The position numbers and the translations under genes are program-made. A stretch of 64,000 nucleotides of DNA from Flavobacterium wongokense (GTDB lineage Bacteria > Bacteroidota > Bacteroidia > Flavobacteriales > Flavobacteriaceae), in the NCBI RefSeq assembly GCF_021608265.1, contig NZ_JAKIHP010000001.1:620001-684000 (forward strand), read 5' to 3'. How positions within the stretch are numbered: position 1 is the stretch's first letter; each line of letters starts with the position of its first letter. The notes under the pieces are model-generated. The model was given only the letters and a program-made list of their open reading frames with translations. It was not told the origin of the DNA and made no database searches. Below, piece after piece: positions 8,845-16,471 of this stretch.

Positions 8845-9852
8845 ATGAATAAGAGAGACTTTTTAAGATTATCCGGTTTAGCTGGTGCAGCAGCTATTGT
8901 ACCAACAAGTATTTTTGCAAAAAACGAAAATGAAAAGGAAACTTTAGATCCGCAAATTTGTACGTTAATACCAAGTGAAACTGCAGGACCATTTCCTTTG
9001 GATTTAACTGAAAACACTTATTATTTCAGACAGGATATCAGAGAGGACAGAACTGGTGTCCCTTTTAAACTTAAATTAAAAATCAACGGAATTGGAAACT
9101 GTGGCGTTATGCAGAACGTCAGGGTCAACATTTGGCATTGCAGCAAAGATGGGCTATATTCAGGGTACAGCAACAGTATGAATCAAGGCCAGGCCGGACT
9201 TACTTATCTGCGTGGTTATCAATATACCGATGCCAATGGAGAAGTGGAATTCCTAACGATTTTTCCTGGTTGGTACAATGGAAGGATTTGCCACATCCAT
9301 TTTCAGGTTCATGTCAGCAGTGCTTATTCGGCAATTTCACAACTGACTTTTAACATTGCTGCCAAAAATGCGATTTATGCCGCTAATCCAACGTTGTATA
9401 CTCATGGCGCAGATCCTTTAACGTATGCCAGTGACAATATTTTTTCAGATGGTTATACCTATCAATTGGCAACACTAACGCCTAATGCAGGCATCGGCGG
9501 TTATGAAAGCTATCTTGAAGTAGGAGTTCAGGGAAGCGGAACTTTGGGTGTTGGGCACTACGAATCAGAAAATGCAAAACAATTTACTTTGGGTCAAAAT
9601 TATCCAAATCCGTATTCAGAGCAGACTACCATTCCTTTAACCTTAAAAAATAGTTCAAAAGTCAGAATAGAATTATATGATTTGAACGGAAGGAATTTAG
9701 GCGCCATCTTCAATCAGGATTTAGGTGCAGGCGAACACGAAATCCCATTTAATGCAACGGGCAAATATTCGACAGGGAATTATATTTATCAATTAACACT
9801 TGAAAATGATTATGGAGTTTTCAAAGACAGTAAAATGATGACTTCCAAATAA
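8845..9852 (+). CDS. Exported intradiol-dioxygenase-like protein with T9SS sorting domain
   Basis: 335 aa. Residues 1-25 form an export signal of Tat shape: KRDFLRLSG, then a hydrophobic stretch ending SIFA. One arginine of the twin pair is Lys, so Tat use is uncertain. Residues 35-230 match intradiol ring-cleavage dioxygenases: TAGPFPLDL, NIWHCSKDGLYSGY, and the metal-binding FPGWYNGRICHIHFQVHV, which supplies Tyr and two His ligands. Residues 250-335 are a T9SS type A C-terminal domain (LGQNYPNPYSE, VRIELYDLNGR, TGNYIYQL). The product is thus predicted to be released or attached at the cell surface by T9SS. The natural substrate is unknown; aromatic diols are plausible. Confidence 0.85.
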   Translation: MNKRDFLRLSGLAGAAAIVPTSIFAKNENEKETLDPQICTLIPSETAGPFPLDLTENTYYFRQDIREDRTGVPFKLKLKINGIGNCGVMQNVRVNIWHCSKDGLYSGYSNSMNQGQAGLTYLRGYQYTDANGEVEFLTIFPGWYNGRICHIHFQVHVSSAYSAISQLTFNIAAKNAIYAANPTLYTHGADPLTYASDNIFSDGYTYQLATLTPNAGIGGYESYLEVGVQGSGTLGVGHYESENAKQFTLGQNYPNPYSEQTTIPLTLKNSSKVRIELYDLNGRNLGAIFNQDLGAGEHEIPFNATGKYSTGNYIYQLTLENDYGVFKDSKMMTSK

Positions 9853-10061
9853 CAAAATGAAGTGTGCCTGGATTACGAAAAGTAGTACATAAAAATCTGT
9901 TCACCGCAATTTTTCCCTTGTTCTCCTCATTTATTATATACTTCGTCGACAATTACTACTTTTAGCCCAGTTGTTTTTTTTGAGTGAATGATTAGTAGTT
10001 GTAATCAAAAATAAGGGTGGGATTTTTTCCATCCTTTTTTTATTGTTGGTAGTTGTAATTT
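9853..10061. other. Intergenic stretch with a decayed hairpin duplicate
   Basis: No gene. The segment 9994-10046 resembles the following 10048-10100: both contain tagttgtaat, then a run of G, A and T, then ccatcctttttttattgtt. The second copy is the perfect bidirectional terminator; the first forms a weaker, bulged version of the same hairpin. Confidence 0.5.
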
Positions 10062-10097
10062 AAAAAAGGATGGAAAAAATTCCATCCTTTTTTTATT
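10062..10097. terminator. Bidirectional terminator
   Basis: Perfect 14-bp stem (10062-10075 with 10080-10093), AAAA loop, A-run on the left and T-run on the right. It serves the convergent dioxygenase and ferredoxin genes and overlaps the ferredoxin stop codon. Confidence 0.9.
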
Positions 10098-10422
10098 GTT
10101 CCGGAGCAATCTCAATTTCTAAACCATCAATTTCGGGAGTAATTGGTATTTGACAACCCAATCGGCTATTATCCTTTACATGATAAGCTTCCCAAAGCAT
10201 TGCTTCCTCATCAGGATTGCGTTCCAATGAAATCACATCATTCAAAACATAACACTGACATGAAGCACACATTGCCATTCCGCCACAAATTCCAATAGTT
10301 CCTTCTTCGGCAAGCTCATAAGCACGGATTACCTCCATGACATTCATGTTCATGTCGGTTGGTGCCTGGACTTCATGGATAACACCATTCCTATCGGTAA
10401 TTTTTAGGGTAACGTCAGACAT
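10093..10422 (-). CDS. 2Fe-2S ferredoxin (adrenodoxin type)
   Basis: 109 aa. Four cluster ligands of an adrenodoxin-type ferredoxin are visible: GICGGMAMCASCQC (Cys at about 46, 52 and 55) and GCQIP near 92. Soluble one-electron carrier. The ATG directly follows the TAA of the diiron protein gene with no spacer, and that gene in turn overlaps the flavoprotein reductase gene. The three therefore form one translationally coupled unit. Inference: the ferredoxin carries electrons from the reductase to the diiron protein. Confidence 0.92.
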   Translation of the reverse strand: MSDVTLKITDRNGVIHEVQAPTDMNMNVMEVIRAYELAEEGTIGICGGMAMCASCQCYVLNDVISLERNPDEEAMLWEAYHVKDNSRLGCQIPITPEIDGLEIEIAPEQ

Positions 10423-10986
10423 TTATTTTTTACAATATTGGTTAGATTGTTCAACGGGATATTTTTGGTCCAAATCGATGTCATTGAATCCTTTTCCTGT
10501 TCCCCATGAAAATAATTTTTCAAAGAATGGAAGCATTTTATTGTCTTTGATTTTTTCCAAAAAATAAACTTCGTGTTCCTTTTCCTTGATGCCCATTTCA
10601 TAAAGAACCTGGTTATATTTTGTGATTCCAAGATCATTAAAGAAATGCATCATCCTGAAATACTCACAAACATTGCCACTCTCCAGTCTTCCTGCAAAAT
10701 AGAAGGGCATAAACCAGCCAATTACATAACAACTTGCTGAAATTACCTTGCCAATAACATGGAATTTGATTTCGTACCATTTCGAAATCGGAATATTGAA
10801 ATCATTCATAATCTGCAAAACCTCAGCGCGGTGCTTCCATTCATCCAGTTCGATTTGCCGGATTGCTGCTTTTTGGATGGGGTCTTTAACCGAACCTGCA
10901 TGACCCTGATAAGCAAAAGAAGCAGCTTTTTCTGCCGAATAAGCTTTCTTTAATAAATCTACTAGTTCAGGATGGTTGAGCTGCAT
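10423..10986 (-). CDS. COQ7-like diiron (ferritin-fold) oxygenase candidate
   Basis: 187 aa. Helical diiron protein: Glu19 in YSAEKAASFAY, the ExxH pair in IELDEWKHR (Glu49, His52), and EKEHEVYFLEK in the last third match the carboxylate/His ligands of the COQ7 and ferritin-like clan. A hydrophobic segment at about 78-98 (SASCYVIGWFMPFYFAG) suggests an interfacial membrane anchor, as in COQ7. COQ7 hydroxylates a ubiquinone precursor, but Bacteroidota normally make menaquinone, so the substrate here is open. It sits between a ferredoxin gene and an FNR-like gene, exactly the electron supply such an oxygenase needs. Confidence 0.8.
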   Translation of the reverse strand: MQLNHPELVDLLKKAYSAEKAASFAYQGHAGSVKDPIQKAAIRQIELDEWKHRAEVLQIMNDFNIPISKWYEIKFHVIGKVISASCYVIGWFMPFYFAGRLESGNVCEYFRMMHFFNDLGITKYNQVLYEMGIKEKEHEVYFLEKIKDNKMLPFFEKLFSWGTGKGFNDIDLDQKYPVEQSNQYCKK

Positions 10987-12038
10987 TATTCTATGGCTTT
11001 TACTACGGCTTTTTCTGCCTCTTTCCGTGTTCCGTCAAATCCGTCGACTCCGGAAACTGTGGTGTATTTCAACACATACTTTTTTCCCGGATTGATTCGA
11101 TTGTAAACACTTTGGCACATTAATGTCGCTTCATGGAAACCACACAAAATCAGTTTTAGTTTTCCAGGATACGTATTCACGTCGCCTATGGCATAAATTC
11201 CGTCAATATTGGTTTGATAATCCAACGCATTGTTGACTTTGATGGCATTCTTTTCTATTTCCAGTCCCCAATTAGCGATAGCGCCAAGTTTTGGCGTCAA
11301 TCCAAAAAGCGGAATGAAATAATCGGTTTTTAGGTTGCGGTGTGCCCCATTCTCATCAATATCAATCGATTCCAGATGTTCAGCACCATTTAATCCTACC
11401 ACTTCTGCCGGTGTAATTAATTTTATCTTACCGGAATGCTTTAATTCCTGTACTTTTTCTACTGAATCCAATGCGCCACGAAACTCATTCCTTCTGTGGA
11501 TCAAGGTTACATCTGAAGCAACATCAGAAAGGAAAATACTCCAATCCAATGCTGAATCTCCTCCGCCTGCAATTACGATTTTTTTATCTCGGAACTGTTC
11601 TGGGTCTTTTACAAAATATTCAACGCCTTTTTCTTCGTAGAAGGCAATGTCTTCAATAACCGGTTTTCTGGGTTCAAAAGTCCCCAAACCACCAGCTATG
11701 GCAATCGCTTTTGCGTGATGTTTTGTTCCTTTATTTGTAGTAACGATAAATGTCCCGTCTGTTAATTTTTCGATTGTTTCGGCAGTTTCTGCCAAGGTAA
11801 AGCCAGGTTGGAACTGTTTGATCTGTTCCATCAGATTGTGCACCAAATCTCCAGCCAATACTTCGGGGAAACCCGGAATATCATAAATCGGTTTTTTAGG
11901 GTACAATTCTGATAACTGACCGCCAATTTGTGGCAAAGCGTCAATTATATGGCATTTTAGTTTTAATAATCCTGCTTCAAAAACAGCAAAAAGACCAGTT
12001 GGCCCGGCTCCGATTATTAATATATCTGTTTCAATCAT
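10986..12038 (-). CDS. Ferredoxin-NADP+ reductase-like flavoprotein (thioredoxin-reductase fold)
   Basis: 350 aa from the ATG at 12038; an upstream in-frame ATG at 12062 lies inside the repeat leader and adds no conserved residues. FAD-binding ILIIGAGPTGLFAV at the N-terminus, NADPH-binding IAGGGDSALDW in the middle and the C-terminal FAD motif DGIYAIGDVN. The CxxC pair of thioredoxin reductase is absent, as in the YumC-type ferredoxin/flavodoxin-NADP+ reductases. It is the first gene of the redox operon and its TAA shares an A with the ATG of the diiron gene. An 8-nt tandem repeat fills the leader just before the start. Confidence 0.87.
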   Translation of the reverse strand: MIETDILIIGAGPTGLFAVFEAGLLKLKCHIIDALPQIGGQLSELYPKKPIYDIPGFPEVLAGDLVHNLMEQIKQFQPGFTLAETAETIEKLTDGTFIVTTNKGTKHHAKAIAIAGGLGTFEPRKPVIEDIAFYEEKGVEYFVKDPEQFRDKKIVIAGGGDSALDWSIFLSDVASDVTLIHRRNEFRGALDSVEKVQELKHSGKIKLITPAEVVGLNGAEHLESIDIDENGAHRNLKTDYFIPLFGLTPKLGAIANWGLEIEKNAIKVNNALDYQTNIDGIYAIGDVNTYPGKLKLILCGFHEATLMCQSVYNRINPGKKYVLKYTTVSGVDGFDGTRKEAEKAVVKAIE

Positions 12039-12045
12039 TTTTTTT

Positions 12046-12081
12046 AAGTTGCAGAGTTGCAAAGTTGCAAAGTTACAAAGT
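12046..12081 (-). repeat. 8-nt tandem repeat leader (ACTTTGCA type), copy at FNR-like gene
   Basis: Read toward the gene: ACTTTGTA, ACTTTGCA, ACTTTGCA, ACTCTGCA, ACTT, then an A-run and the ATG. Close variants precede leuS (44741-44779) and rpoN (61195-61230). One unit junction creates TAACTTTG, which also fits the -7 promoter consensus. Confidence 0.8.
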
Positions 12082-12111
12082 CTTAACTCATGATGTTGTT
12101 TTGTAGAAAAT

Positions 12112-12188
12112 CTGCGTTAGGGATGGGAGCTGGCTACCATGTAGCGCGTACAGCCCGACGCCGAACTTGTTTCGGCGGAACGCCCAAC
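12112..12188 (+). repeat. Structured intergenic element, copy 2
   Basis: Same block order as copy 1: GTTAGGGATGGGAGCTGGC, a tip hairpin GCTAC-CAT-GTAGC (12133-12145), GCGTACAGCCC, and then a second 7-bp hairpin CGCCGAA / TTCGGCG (12159-12165 with 12171-12177). GTTAGGG at the left end can pair with CCCAAC at 12183-12188, closing a three-way junction. The right end touches the stop codon of the NifU-like gene. Confidence 0.7.
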
Positions 12189-12427
12189 TAAGCTATGTTT
12201 TCTACAGTTTCTATTTGTGGCGCATATTTTTTGATAGTGGTTTCTACACCTGCTTTCATGGTGCTGATGCTTAAGCTGCATGATGTACAAGCTCCCTGAA
12301 GACGTACCTTTACGTGTTTTTCGTCCTCAATGGAAACCAAACTAATATCACCGCCATCTGAATTCAGAAATGGCCTGATTTCGTTTAGTGCTTTTTCGAT
12401 GTTTAAAGTCAATTCTTCTGTGTTCAT
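12188..12427 (-). CDS. nfuA: NifU C-terminal-domain (Nfu) Fe-S scaffold/carrier
   Basis: 79 aa, a stand-alone Nfu domain. The CTSCSLSISTMKAG segment supplies the CxxC that binds a shared 4Fe-4S cluster; IRPFLNSDGGDISLV is the family N-terminal signature. It hands Fe-S clusters to apoproteins. The gene starts 1 nt after the stop of the Mrp ATPase gene, another Fe-S carrier, so the two form an Fe-S delivery operon upstream of the ferredoxin/diiron genes. The symbol is by family; a short Nfu without the A-type domain is normal in Bacteroidota. Confidence 0.9.
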   Translation of the reverse strand: MNTEELTLNIEKALNEIRPFLNSDGGDISLVSIEDEKHVKVRLQGACTSCSLSISTMKAGVETTIKKYAPQIETVENIA

Positions 12428-12428
12428 C

Positions 12429-13565
12429 TTATTTTCCTTTAACGGCTGAACATCCAGCCATAGTTGTTATTTTGATTGCTTCGGTTGGCGGCAGGCTTTC
12501 GTTTCTGTTTACGGTTTCCTGAACCACGTTTCGGGTAATATCTTCAAAAACCTTTTCGATTACCGAAGCGGTCTGCAATGCTGCAGGCCTTCCATAATCT
12601 CCGGCTTCACGAATGCTTTGCACCAATGGCACTTCTCCTAAAAACGGAACCTGCAAATCGTCTGCAAGATTTTTGGCACCTCCGTTTCCGAAGATATAAT
12701 ATTTGTTGTTTGGCAATTCTTCCGGAGTGAAATAGGCCATATTCTCTATGATTCCCAAAACCGGAACATTAATGCTGTCTGATAAGAACATCGAAACTCC
12801 TTTTTTGGCATCAGCCAAAGCTACTGCTTGAGGCGTACTTACAACAACAGCTCCTGTAATTGGAAGCGATTGCATGATGGACAAGTGGATATCACCGGTT
12901 CCTGGTGGCAAATCAATCAGCATAAAATCCAGTTGCCCCCAATCGGCATCAAAAATCATCTGGTTCAATGCTTTTGAAGCCATTGGCCCACGCCAAATTA
13001 CAGCCTGGCTTGGTGAGGTAAAGAATCCTATAGAAAGGAGTTTGATTTCGTAGCTTTCGATTGGTTTCATTTTGGATTTTCCATCAACCTCAACCGAAAT
13101 TGGTTTTTCATTTTCAACATCAAACATAATTGGCATGGATGGCCCATAAATATCGGCATCCAAAACACCAACCTTGAAACCCATTTTTGCTAGTGTCACA
13201 GCCAAATTTGCCGTCACGGTAGATTTTCCAACACCACCTTTTCCAGAAGCCACCGCAATGATATTGCTGATTCCCGGAATGGCTTTCCCTTTGATTTCGT
13301 TTGGATTTTGGGTTGGAGTTTCCACCTTTATGTTCACTTTCACTACAGCTTCGGGTGAAAATTTTTCGTGTATCAATTTTTTGATGTCGTCTTCGGCACG
13401 TTTTTTTATGTGCATCGCCGGAGTTGCAATTACCAGGTCAACCACAACTTCGTTGCCAAAAGTCAGTACGTTTTTTACCGCACCACTTTCAACCATATTT
13501 TTTCCCTCGCCAGCAATGGTAATGGTTTCCAAAGCTGAAAGGATTTCTTTTCTGTCTAATTTCAT
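12429..13565 (-). CDS. mrp: Mrp/NBP35-family Fe-S carrier ATPase (ApbC)
   Basis: 378 aa. An N-terminal DUF59/MIP18-like domain (1-85) is followed by a ParA-type P-loop ATPase with the deviant Walker A GKGGVGKST near 107-115, DADIYGPSMP, and the switch LIDLPPGTGDIHLS. Deviation: the paired CxxC common in Mrp proteins is not obvious; a single Cys lies in the tail (MAGCSAVKGK). It carries 4Fe-4S clusters to targets in the cytoplasm. First gene of the mrp-nfu operon, with an exact -7 box upstream. Confidence 0.92.
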   Translation of the reverse strand: MKLDRKEILSALETITIAGEGKNMVESGAVKNVLTFGNEVVVDLVIATPAMHIKKRAEDDIKKLIHEKFSPEAVVKVNIKVETPTQNPNEIKGKAIPGISNIIAVASGKGGVGKSTVTANLAVTLAKMGFKVGVLDADIYGPSMPIMFDVENEKPISVEVDGKSKMKPIESYEIKLLSIGFFTSPSQAVIWRGPMASKALNQMIFDADWGQLDFMLIDLPPGTGDIHLSIMQSLPITGAVVVSTPQAVALADAKKGVSMFLSDSINVPVLGIIENMAYFTPEELPNNKYYIFGNGGAKNLADDLQVPFLGEVPLVQSIREAGDYGRPAALQTASVIEKVFEDITRNVVQETVNRNESLPPTEAIKITTMAGCSAVKGK

Positions 13566-13619
13566 TTGTTGCTTATTGTTAGCTGTTTACAATCTTTTAT
13601 TAAGACTGAATACAGATTG

Positions 13620-13627
13620 CAAAGATA
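13620..13627 (-). promoter_or_regulatory. -7 promoter element (TATCTTTG)
   Basis: Exact TAnnTTTG match on the minus strand, 54 nt upstream of mrp. Confidence 0.5.
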
Positions 13628-13695
13628 ATACGAAAAGTGTTGAAACTATCGTTAATGAATTGAAAATGTTTATCGGAATATAAGTTGTAATGGAA

Positions 13696-14019
13696 CTATT
13701 TCTGGATTTTAGGCTGCCAGAAATGTTTTTCGAAATCGACAATTTGGTTATTGACCACTTCTATGCCTTCATTTTCGAGTAATTGCTGCATGAGGTTGGT
13801 TCCTTCAAAATGATGTTTGCCCGATAATAATCCAACCCGGTTAACCACGCGATGTGCCGGAACGTCATCGCGGCCACCGCAGGCATTCATTGCCCAGCCC
13901 ACCATTCGTGCTGAACGCGCTGTTCCCAATGCCTTGGCAATGGCGCCATACGAAGTCACTTTCCCTTCGGGAATCTGCCTTGCGATTTCATATACTCTTT
14001 CAAAAAAATTGGCTTCCAT
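13696..14019 (-). CDS. Alkyltransferase-like protein (ATL), MGMT family without active Cys
   Basis: 107 aa. It matches the DNA-binding C-terminal domain of O6-alkylguanine-DNA alkyltransferase: VYEIARQIPEGKVTSYGAIAKALG, then ARMVGWAMNACGG. The acceptor motif PCHR is replaced by PAHR (in VPAHRVVNRVG). ATL proteins of this type (PWHR in E. coli and yeast) cannot accept alkyl groups; they bind alkylated guanine and flag it for nucleotide excision repair. Last gene of trmB-lysE-atl; its ATG overlaps the lysE stop by 1 nt. Confidence 0.9.
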   Translation of the reverse strand: MEANFFERVYEIARQIPEGKVTSYGAIAKALGTARSARMVGWAMNACGGRDDVPAHRVVNRVGLLSGKHHFEGTNLMQQLLENEGIEVVNNQIVDFEKHFWQPKIQK

Positions 14020-14645
14020 TATTTATAAAGCAATTTAAGAAGGGTTACAACTGCCATAAAAGTAGTTACTGAACCAATGATGGTATTGATGTTACGCATC
14101 AGGAATTCGGTTTCCTTTTCAATCTTTTTGAAGGCAACGATGTAGATGTAAAAAACCGTAAACGAGCCTACAACAACTCCCATTACAAAAGACGAAACCG
14201 GAATCTTATCAAAACTAAAATAGCCCGAGGCCTGTAAACTCATGCTGGCAAAAACATAAAACGGAACCGGAAGCAGATTCAATGTTGACAACAACATTCC
14301 CAAAAAGAAACGATTGGATTTTCCTTTGACGGTTTTATCGGTTTTGATTTTCTTTGGTTTTTCGGCAATAAAGAAAAAGTAGATACTCAATAATGAAAAA
14401 ACGAAAATCCCAATTTCCTGGAGCGTTGCCACTATTTCCTGATGGTTATTGATAAACCTCGCGAAAAGTACCGCAGTGAACGTTTGGAAAAAAATGATTA
14501 TTGAGGCTCCAATGGCAAAACTCAACGCTTCATTTTTGCCTTCCTGTGTACTGATTTTTGCTGCCGTCATATTGATTAAACCCGGGGGAATAACCGCCAA
14601 AAAAGCAATGCAAAAACCCAGTACAAGAGGCAAAAAATAAGTCAT
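14019..14645 (-). CDS. LysE/RhtB-family amino-acid exporter
   Basis: 208 aa with about six membrane helices. The LysE family N-terminus is recognisable (LGFCIAFLAVIPPGLINMTA, with the conserved PPG). Likely exports an amino acid or related small molecule; substrate unknown. Directly abuts trmB upstream and overlaps the ATL gene downstream by 1 nt, so it is in the same operon. Confidence 0.8.
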   Translation of the reverse strand: MTYFLPLVLGFCIAFLAVIPPGLINMTAAKISTQEGKNEALSFAIGASIIIFFQTFTAVLFARFINNHQEIVATLQEIGIFVFSLLSIYFFFIAEKPKKIKTDKTVKGKSNRFFLGMLLSTLNLLPVPFYVFASMSLQASGYFSFDKIPVSSFVMGVVVGSFTVFYIYIVAFKKIEKETEFLMRNINTIIGSVTTFMAVVTLLKLLYK

Positions 14646-15320
14646 CTATTTGATTTTAAAACGAATATACGTAATTGCTTTGTTGATTTCCAAATATTGA
14701 TTTTCGTAGAATGTCTGAATTGCCGTTACTACTTCAGGAGCACCTTCATTTTTGTAAACATTGTGGTTGGCATACAATACTTCATGCCCTTCACCATGCA
14801 ATAATCCAAGCGTATAACCATGCATGAATTCGCTGTCGGTTTTTAAATTAACAACACCGTCCGGTTTTAATATTTTTTTATACAACTGCAGGAATTCCGA
14901 ATTGGTCATTCGGTGTTTGGTGCGTTTGTATTTGATTTGCGGGTCTGGAAAGGTGATCCAGATTTCGTCTACTTCGTTTTCGGCAAAAATGTAATTGATC
15001 AATTCGATTTGCGTTCGGACAAAAGCCACATTATGCATTCCGTTATCCACGGCTGTCTTGGCTCCACGCCAGAAACGTGCGCCTTTAATATCAATTCCAA
15101 CAAAATTCTTTTCCGGATAACGTCCTGCCAGACCGACTGAATATTCGCCTTTTCCACAACCTAATTCTACTACAATTGGATTATCATTTTTAAAAAAGTC
15201 CTTATTCCATTTTCCTCTCAATGGAAATTCACCGCCTACAACTTCTTCCCTTGTTGGCTGGAAAACGTTTTCAAAACTTTCATTTTCCTTAAACCGCTTT
15301 AATTTATTCTTACTTCCCAC
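14646..15320 (-). CDS. trmB: tRNA (guanine-N7)-methyltransferase
   Basis: 224 aa. Methylates G46 of tRNAs using S-adenosylmethionine. SAM-binding VVELGCGKGEYSVGLAGRYP, then FVGIDIKGARFWRGAKTA, and the substrate-binding WITFPDPQIKYKRTKHRM are all present. First gene of a minus-strand operon with lysE and the ATL gene; divergent from the glycosyltransferase gene with an 86-nt gap. Confidence 0.95.
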   Translation of the reverse strand: MGSKNKLKRFKENESFENVFQPTREEVVGGEFPLRGKWNKDFFKNDNPIVVELGCGKGEYSVGLAGRYPEKNFVGIDIKGARFWRGAKTAVDNGMHNVAFVRTQIELINYIFAENEVDEIWITFPDPQIKYKRTKHRMTNSEFLQLYKKILKPDGVVNLKTDSEFMHGYTLGLLHGEGHEVLYANHNVYKNEGAPEVVTAIQTFYENQYLEINKAITYIRFKIK

Positions 15321-15406
15321 AAACTTAATTTTTTGGTAAAATTAAGGAAATATAAACTATCCGAAATCTTTTTTACTTTGTAATGTTAAAGCCGTAATTT
15401 CACAAC

Positions 15407-16471
15407 TTGGAAAAAGCTACAAGAAATATTTTGGTTGCTCCTTTAAATTGGGGTTTGGGTCATGCTACGCGTTGTGTGCCGATTATTCGTGAGCTGGAAA
15501 AAAACGGCTTTACGCCAATAATCGCTTCCGATGGCGTTGCACTGCAAATATTGCAGAAGGAATTTCCGCATTTGCAGGCGTTGAATCTGCCTTCCTACGA
15601 AATTGAATATGCCAAAAACGGCGCTGATTTTAAGTGGAAGCTCATCAAAAACAGCCCAAAGATGATTGATGCCATCTTTACCGAAAAGAAAGTAGTCAAA
15701 AAATGGATTAGGGAATACAACCTCCACGGAATCATTTCGGATAACCGCCTTGGTGTTTACAGCAAAAAAATCCCGAGCGTTTTCATTACCCATCAGCTGA
15801 ATGTCCTTTCGGGAAAAACAACCTGGATTTCGAGCAAACTGCATCAGCATTTCATCAAAAAATTTAACGAATGCTGGATTCCCGACATTGAAAAGCAGCC
15901 CAACCTGACCGGGAAATTAGGCCATTTGAAAAAAAATAAGCTGAACCTGCAATACCTTGGGCCTTTGAGTCGATTGGAGAAAAAAGACCTTCCAATAAAA
16001 TACGATTTGATGGTTATCCTTTCGGGGCCTGAACCTCAGCGCACCTATCTCGAACAAAACCTCAAAAAAGAGGTTCGTCAATTTGACGGAAAAGTAATTT
16101 TTATTAGAGGAGTTATTGAACCGGAACAAAAAAAGGAGCAGGAAGGGCATGTGACTTTTTACAATTTCATGACATCTGAAGAAATTGAAACCACCTTTAA
16201 CGAAAGTGAAATTGTGCTTTGCCGTTCGGGTTATACAACGGTTATGGATTTGGCCAAACTGCAGAAGAAAGCGTTTTTCATTCCAACGCCGGGGCAATTT
16301 GAGCAGGAATATTTGGCAAAAAGATTCAAAAGGAATGGCTTTGCGCCTTATGCCAAACAGGATGATTTTAAGATTGAGGATTTGGTGGATATCAAGTTAT
16401 ACCAAGGCCTGCCGCAACTGAAAAAGGAAATTCACTGGAAACAATTACTGATCCTTTTCGAGGGTGAATGA
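15407..16471 (+). CDS. Glycosyltransferase, MurG/GT28-like
   Basis: 354 aa, start codon TTG (no in-frame ATG is close). The N-terminus LVAPLNWGLGHATRCVPII is the glycine-rich nucleotide-sugar glycosyltransferase start (GT-B fold). The C-terminal donor-binding region has LCRSGYTTVMDLAKL and FIPTPGQFEQEYLA, like the SGxxT/E and PgxxEQ motifs of MurG and related enzymes. Acceptor and sugar are unknown. Its 3' end overlaps the convergent phoR-like gene by 27 nt. Confidence 0.85.
   Translation: MEKATRNILVAPLNWGLGHATRCVPIIRELEKNGFTPIIASDGVALQILQKEFPHLQALNLPSYEIEYAKNGADFKWKLIKNSPKMIDAIFTEKKVVKKWIREYNLHGIISDNRLGVYSKKIPSVFITHQLNVLSGKTTWISSKLHQHFIKKFNECWIPDIEKQPNLTGKLGHLKKNKLNLQYLGPLSRLEKKDLPIKYDLMVILSGPEPQRTYLEQNLKKEVRQFDGKVIFIRGVIEPEQKKEQEGHVTFYNFMTSEEIETTFNESEIVLCRSGYTTVMDLAKLQKKAFFIPTPGQFEQEYLAKRFKRNGFAPYAKQDDFKIEDLVDIKLYQGLPQLKKEIHWKQLLILFEGE

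Noticed and set aside
10423..10986. Canonical ubiquinone biosynthesis coq7
   Set aside because: The diiron motif fits, but this lineage is expected to make menaquinone and no other ubiquinone gene is nearby; I keep it as COQ7-like.
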